Source of the DNA: Thermocatellispora tengchongensis
Lineage (GTDB): Bacteria > Actinomycetota > Actinomycetes > Streptosporangiales > Streptosporangiaceae
NCBI RefSeq assembly: GCF_014202315.1
Contig: NZ_JACHGN010000006.1
Location: 124,001 to 188,000, forward strand
DNA: 64,000 bases
Direction of reading: 5' to 3'
A model generated the notes under the pieces. That model saw only the letters and a program-made list of their open reading frames with translations. It had not been told where the DNA came from and did not search any database. The translations under genes were made by a program, and so were the position numbers. Positions 61,429-64,000 of this stretch are shown piece after piece (position 1 is the stretch's first letter; each line of letters opens with the position of its first letter).

Positions 61429-62720
61429 CTCGGGCCGCTCGCCTGGAAGCGGTCGATGATCTGCTGGGCCTCCTGCTGGGCGGTCGTGAGCGCCTGCGCG
61501 ACCGGCATCGCCCCCGACAGGGCCTGGTTGATCCGCTTGGCCAGGGCCTCGGTGTACTCCGACCAGACGGCGTTGGTGCCGAGGTCGTCGGCCTCGGCGA
61601 GGGAGTCGAGGAACGCCCGGCGCCGCTCGGCGGGCAGGGCGCTCTCGGCCACCTGCTTGTTGATCGGGATCGCCTCGCCGAGCTCGGCCCACGCGCGCTG
61701 CGGGCCGTCGCCGGAGAAGAAGGTGATCCACTTCCAGGCGGCGTCCGCCTGTTCCGGCGAGGCCGCCTTGCTGACGACCCACGAGTTGACGATGGCGACG
61801 TTGCCCCGGCCCGCCGGTCCCTTGGGCAGCGGCGCCACTCCGAAGTCGACCCCGGCGCTCAGCGCGGGCAGGCTCCGGGCGTAGATCCCGTAGCTCATCG
61901 CGACCCGCCCGGTGGCGAACATCTGGTGGACGGCGCCCTTGCCCATGGACTCGGTGGCCACGACGTCGGGGGCGAACTTCTCCTTGCCCATCGCCGCGAG
62001 CATCCAGTCGAGCGCGGCCTTGGACCGAGGGCTGTCGATCACCACCTTGCGGTTCTCGTCGGTGACGATGTCGCCGCCGAACGCCTTGATGATCGGCCAC
62101 CAGCTCTCGGTGAAGCCCGGGGAGTAGGCGCGGAAGCCGTACGTCTCGGGCTTGCCGTCGCCGTTGGTGTCCTTGGTCAGCTTCTTCGCCGCGGCGGCCA
62201 GGTCGTCGTAGGTCCACTCGGCCGTGGGCTCGTCCACCCCGGCCTCGGCGAACATCTTCTTGTTGTAGAAGAGCACCGGCGTCTGGGCGCCCTGCGGGAA
62301 GCCGAAGATCCGTCCCTTGGCGTCCCGGTTGAGTTCCAGGCCGTGGTAGTCCGCGGCATCGAGGGTCTTGACCCGCTCGCTCAGGTCGGCGAGGGCGCCG
62401 CGCGCGGCGAACTCCTGCACGAGCACGCCGTCCGACAACCACACCTGCGGCGCCTGGCCGCCCGCGATCTGGGTCCGCAGCTTCTGGAAGAACTGGACGT
62501 ACGGCGCGACCTCCAGCTCGACCTTGATCGAGGGGTTGGCGGCCGTGAACTCCTTGACCAGCTTCCGCATGGTCGTGTCGGCCGGATCTCCGGCGGCGGC
62601 GTAGAAGCCGAGCCGCAGCGTGACCGTTCCCGGCTCTCCGCCCGTGCCGCCGCCACATGACGCCGTCGCGGCCACGGTGAGGACTGCCACCGCGGCGGTC
62701 GCGAGCATGCGCAATCTCAT
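61425..62720 (-). CDS. Sugar-binding lipoprotein of the ABC transporter
   Basis: A 431-aa cluster-B solute-binding protein. The lipobox ATASCGGG gives lipidated Cys at about 22. PSIKVELEVAPYVQFFQKLRTQIAGGQAPQVWLSD and LKPGRIFGFPQGAQTPVLFYNKKMF are typical. Start is ATG 62720 with TTGGAGG upstream. It is the first structural gene after the regulator. Ligand probably an oligo- or acid sugar. Confidence 0.92.
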   Translation of the reverse strand: MRLRMLATAAVAVLTVAATASCGGGTGGEPGTVTLRLGFYAAAGDPADTTMRKLVKEFTAANPSIKVELEVAPYVQFFQKLRTQIAGGQAPQVWLSDGVLVQEFAARGALADLSERVKTLDAADYHGLELNRDAKGRIFGFPQGAQTPVLFYNKKMFAEAGVDEPTAEWTYDDLAAAAKKLTKDTNGDGKPETYGFRAYSPGFTESWWPIIKAFGGDIVTDENRKVVIDSPRSKAALDWMLAAMGKEKFAPDVVATESMGKGAVHQMFATGRVAMSYGIYARSLPALSAGVDFGVAPLPKGPAGRGNVAIVNSWVVSKAASPEQADAAWKWITFFSGDGPQRAWAELGEAIPINKQVAESALPAERRRAFLDSLAEADDLGTNAVWSEYTEALAKRINQALSGAMPVAQALTTAQQEAQQIIDRFQASGPR

Positions 62721-62774
62721 TGCGTCCTCCAACAAGGAAAAAGGGGGGGTGAAGGTGACGTCCGTGCCGGGCTC

Positions 62775-63908
62775 TTACAGCGGGACGCGGACCTCGACGA
62801 GGGTGCCCGAGGCGGCGCCGCAGGAGGCCCGCACCGCCAGCCGGGGCTGGAGCACGACGCGGCAGACCGGTGCGGCGGAGCCGAGCTCGATCCGGCGCAG
62901 CAGCAGCTCGGTGGCCATCCGGCCGACCTCCGCCTTGGGCGGCGACACCGCGGTCAGCGGCACCTCGGCGAGGTCGGCCACCTCGTCGTCGTAGGCGACC
63001 AGCGCGACGTCGCCGGGGACGGTCAGGCCCACCCTGCGCAGGTAGGGCAGCAGCGCGGTCCCCTCGCGGTCACCGAGGCAGACCACCGCCCGCACCTTCT
63101 CCGTGGCGCACACGTTCGCGTACGCGAGCAGGTCCGGCCCGGTCCAGACGGACTGCCTCGCCACGGCCGCCGGGATCTCCGGCAGCCCGAGGTCGGCGAC
63201 GGCCTGGCGGTATCCCGCGAAGACCTGTTCGGAGGTGGCCGTGCCGATCCGGCCGAGGTAGCCGATCCTGCCCCTGCCGAGCCGGGCCAGATGCTGGACG
63301 GCCGTGTAGCCGCCGCCGAGCGCGTCGGTGCAGACGTAGGAGGTCGGATCGGCCGGGCCGGGCGCCTCCGGCCTGCGCTCCACGAGCACGTACGGCACGG
63401 GCAGCCGGCGCAGGCCCGCCAGGTGGGCGGCGGGGTCGGCGCTCAGGTGCAGGTTGGGCACCAGGAGCAGGCCGGAGACGCCGGCATCGACGAGCTGCCG
63501 CATCTGGGCGGACTCGACGTCCGGGTCGTAGTCGGAGCAGGCGAGCACGAGCCGCACGCCGGCGGCGGTGGCCGCGCGCTCGATGCCCTGGATGACCTGG
63601 GGGTAGTAGTAGGTGTTGGACGGGACGAGGGCGCCGATGAAGCGCGGCCGCGGCCCGCTGGCGCCGGAGGCGGTGACGAACGTGCCCGAGCCCTGCCTGC
63701 GCCGGACCAGCCCCTCCTCGACCAGCAGATCGACCGCGCGCCGCACGGTGTTCACGCCGACCGAGTAGGTCTGCGCCAGCTCGGTCTCGGTCGGCAGCCG
63801 GCCGCCGACCGGCCAGCGCCCCTGCACGATCTCCTGCCGCAGCCGCGCGGCGAGGGTGCGGAAGCGCCGGCCCCGTGGGAGGGAATTCATTCCGTCTACT
63901 GCCTCCAT
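62775..63908 (-). CDS. GntR/LacI hybrid (AraR-like) regulator
   Basis: A 377-aa regulator. The N-terminal GntR wHTH (about 10-77: RRFRTLAARLRQEIVQGRWPVGGRLPTETELAQTYSVGVNTVRRAVDLLVEEGLVRRRQGSGTFV) is joined to a periplasmic-binding-fold sugar sensor (about 85-370) like LacI or AraR. It should repress the downstream operon until a sugar ligand binds. ATG 63908 is preferred over 63890 because it lies six bases from the -10-like AAGAAT. The gene begins 42 bp from the window's right quarter. Confidence 0.9.
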   Translation of the reverse strand: MEAVDGMNSLPRGRRFRTLAARLRQEIVQGRWPVGGRLPTETELAQTYSVGVNTVRRAVDLLVEEGLVRRRQGSGTFVTASGASGPRPRFIGALVPSNTYYYPQVIQGIERAATAAGVRLVLACSDYDPDVESAQMRQLVDAGVSGLLLVPNLHLSADPAAHLAGLRRLPVPYVLVERRPEAPGPADPTSYVCTDALGGGYTAVQHLARLGRGRIGYLGRIGTATSEQVFAGYRQAVADLGLPEIPAAVARQSVWTGPDLLAYANVCATEKVRAVVCLGDREGTALLPYLRRVGLTVPGDVALVAYDDEVADLAEVPLTAVSPPKAEVGRMATELLLRRIELGSAAPVCRVVLQPRLAVRASCGAASGTLVEVRVPL

Positions 63909-63914
63909 GACGAA

Positions 63915-63947
63915 ATTCTTCTTTGGATATATGGGTATGTCAACCCA
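63915..63947 (-). promoter_or_regulatory. Leaderless promoter and operator of the GntR/LacI gene
   Basis: On the minus strand a perfect -35 TTGACA (63943-63938), a 17-bp spacer and AAGAAT (63920-63915) precede ATG 63908 by six bases. The inverted repeat TGGGT-N6-ACCCA (63932-63947) overlaps the -35, so the protein may repress itself. Confidence 0.6.
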
Positions 63948-64000
63948 CAATTCACTCCCAATTTCCCGCGATTAACGGGATGAATTCCTTCCCTGTAATC

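Noticed and set aside
1-64000. CRISPR arrays, tRNA and rRNA genes, insertion sequences
   Set aside because: No regularly spaced repeat-spacer pattern, T-loop-like motif, rRNA segment or transposase was found. The tandem arrays have units that abut directly, without spacers.

Overview
The window is chromosomal DNA from a high-GC actinomycete. It has strong G/C third-position bias, frequent GTG starts, an Lsr2 nucleoid protein, SpoIIE-type phosphatases with GAF domains, an ECF42-like sigma factor with a DGPF partner, and a guanidine-III aptamer very like the one known from Thermobifida. This fits Streptosporangiales or a near relative; the genus is inferred, not proven. No rRNA, tRNA, CRISPR array, insertion sequence or prophage was seen.

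Region 1 (1-18.8 kb) is the most unusual part. It carries the 5' part of an Orn/Lys/Arg decarboxylase, an acyl desaturase, a P450 overlapping a cyclooxygenase-like haem dioxygenase, a serine hydrolase with a decarboxylase-like C-terminus, a TetR/MFS efflux pair, a DUF72 protein, a subtilase, an alpha-dioxygenase-like haem peroxidase, an alpha/beta hydrolase and an extended cholesterol-oxidase-like GMC enzyme. The set looks like a lipid-oxidation (oxylipin-like) locus. The P450/dioxygenase pair resembles a split form of the fungal Ppo fusion enzymes. Several junctions hold short tandem repeats, one of which seems to have grown from a stop/start overlap.

Region 2 (18.7-31 kb) has a membrane NACHT ATPase, a 1.3-kb G-rich stretch with no supported gene, a 41-aa acidic peptide gene, an M43-like metalloprotease, a leaderless ArsR/SRPBCC operon, a guanidine exporter under a guanidine-III riboswitch, and an ECF42-like sigma/DGPF/DUF998 set.

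Region 3 (28.7-46.9 kb) holds two multi-GAF SpoIIE phosphatases, exonuclease III, an FAD enzyme with a TetR regulator, asparagine synthase, a cation/proton antiporter, two luciferase-like monooxygenases, a truncated nucleotidyltransferase, a TTC38-like TPR protein, a cupin, a pyrophosphatase, a methyltransferase and Lsr2.

Region 4 (47-54.4 kb) has three exported alpha/beta hydrolases, a LysR regulator beside a DJ-1/PfpI protein, and a CapA-family protein. Region 5 (54.6-63.9 kb) is a coherent acid-sugar uptake and catabolism locus: a GntR-LacI type regulator, a binding protein, two permeases (no ATPase), an MocA-type dehydrogenase, a sugar isomerase, an NAD epimerase/dehydratase, a DHDPS-family aldolase and an enolase-superfamily enzyme. 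At least six genes begin exactly six bases after a -10-like hexamer, the arrangement expected of leaderless mRNAs.
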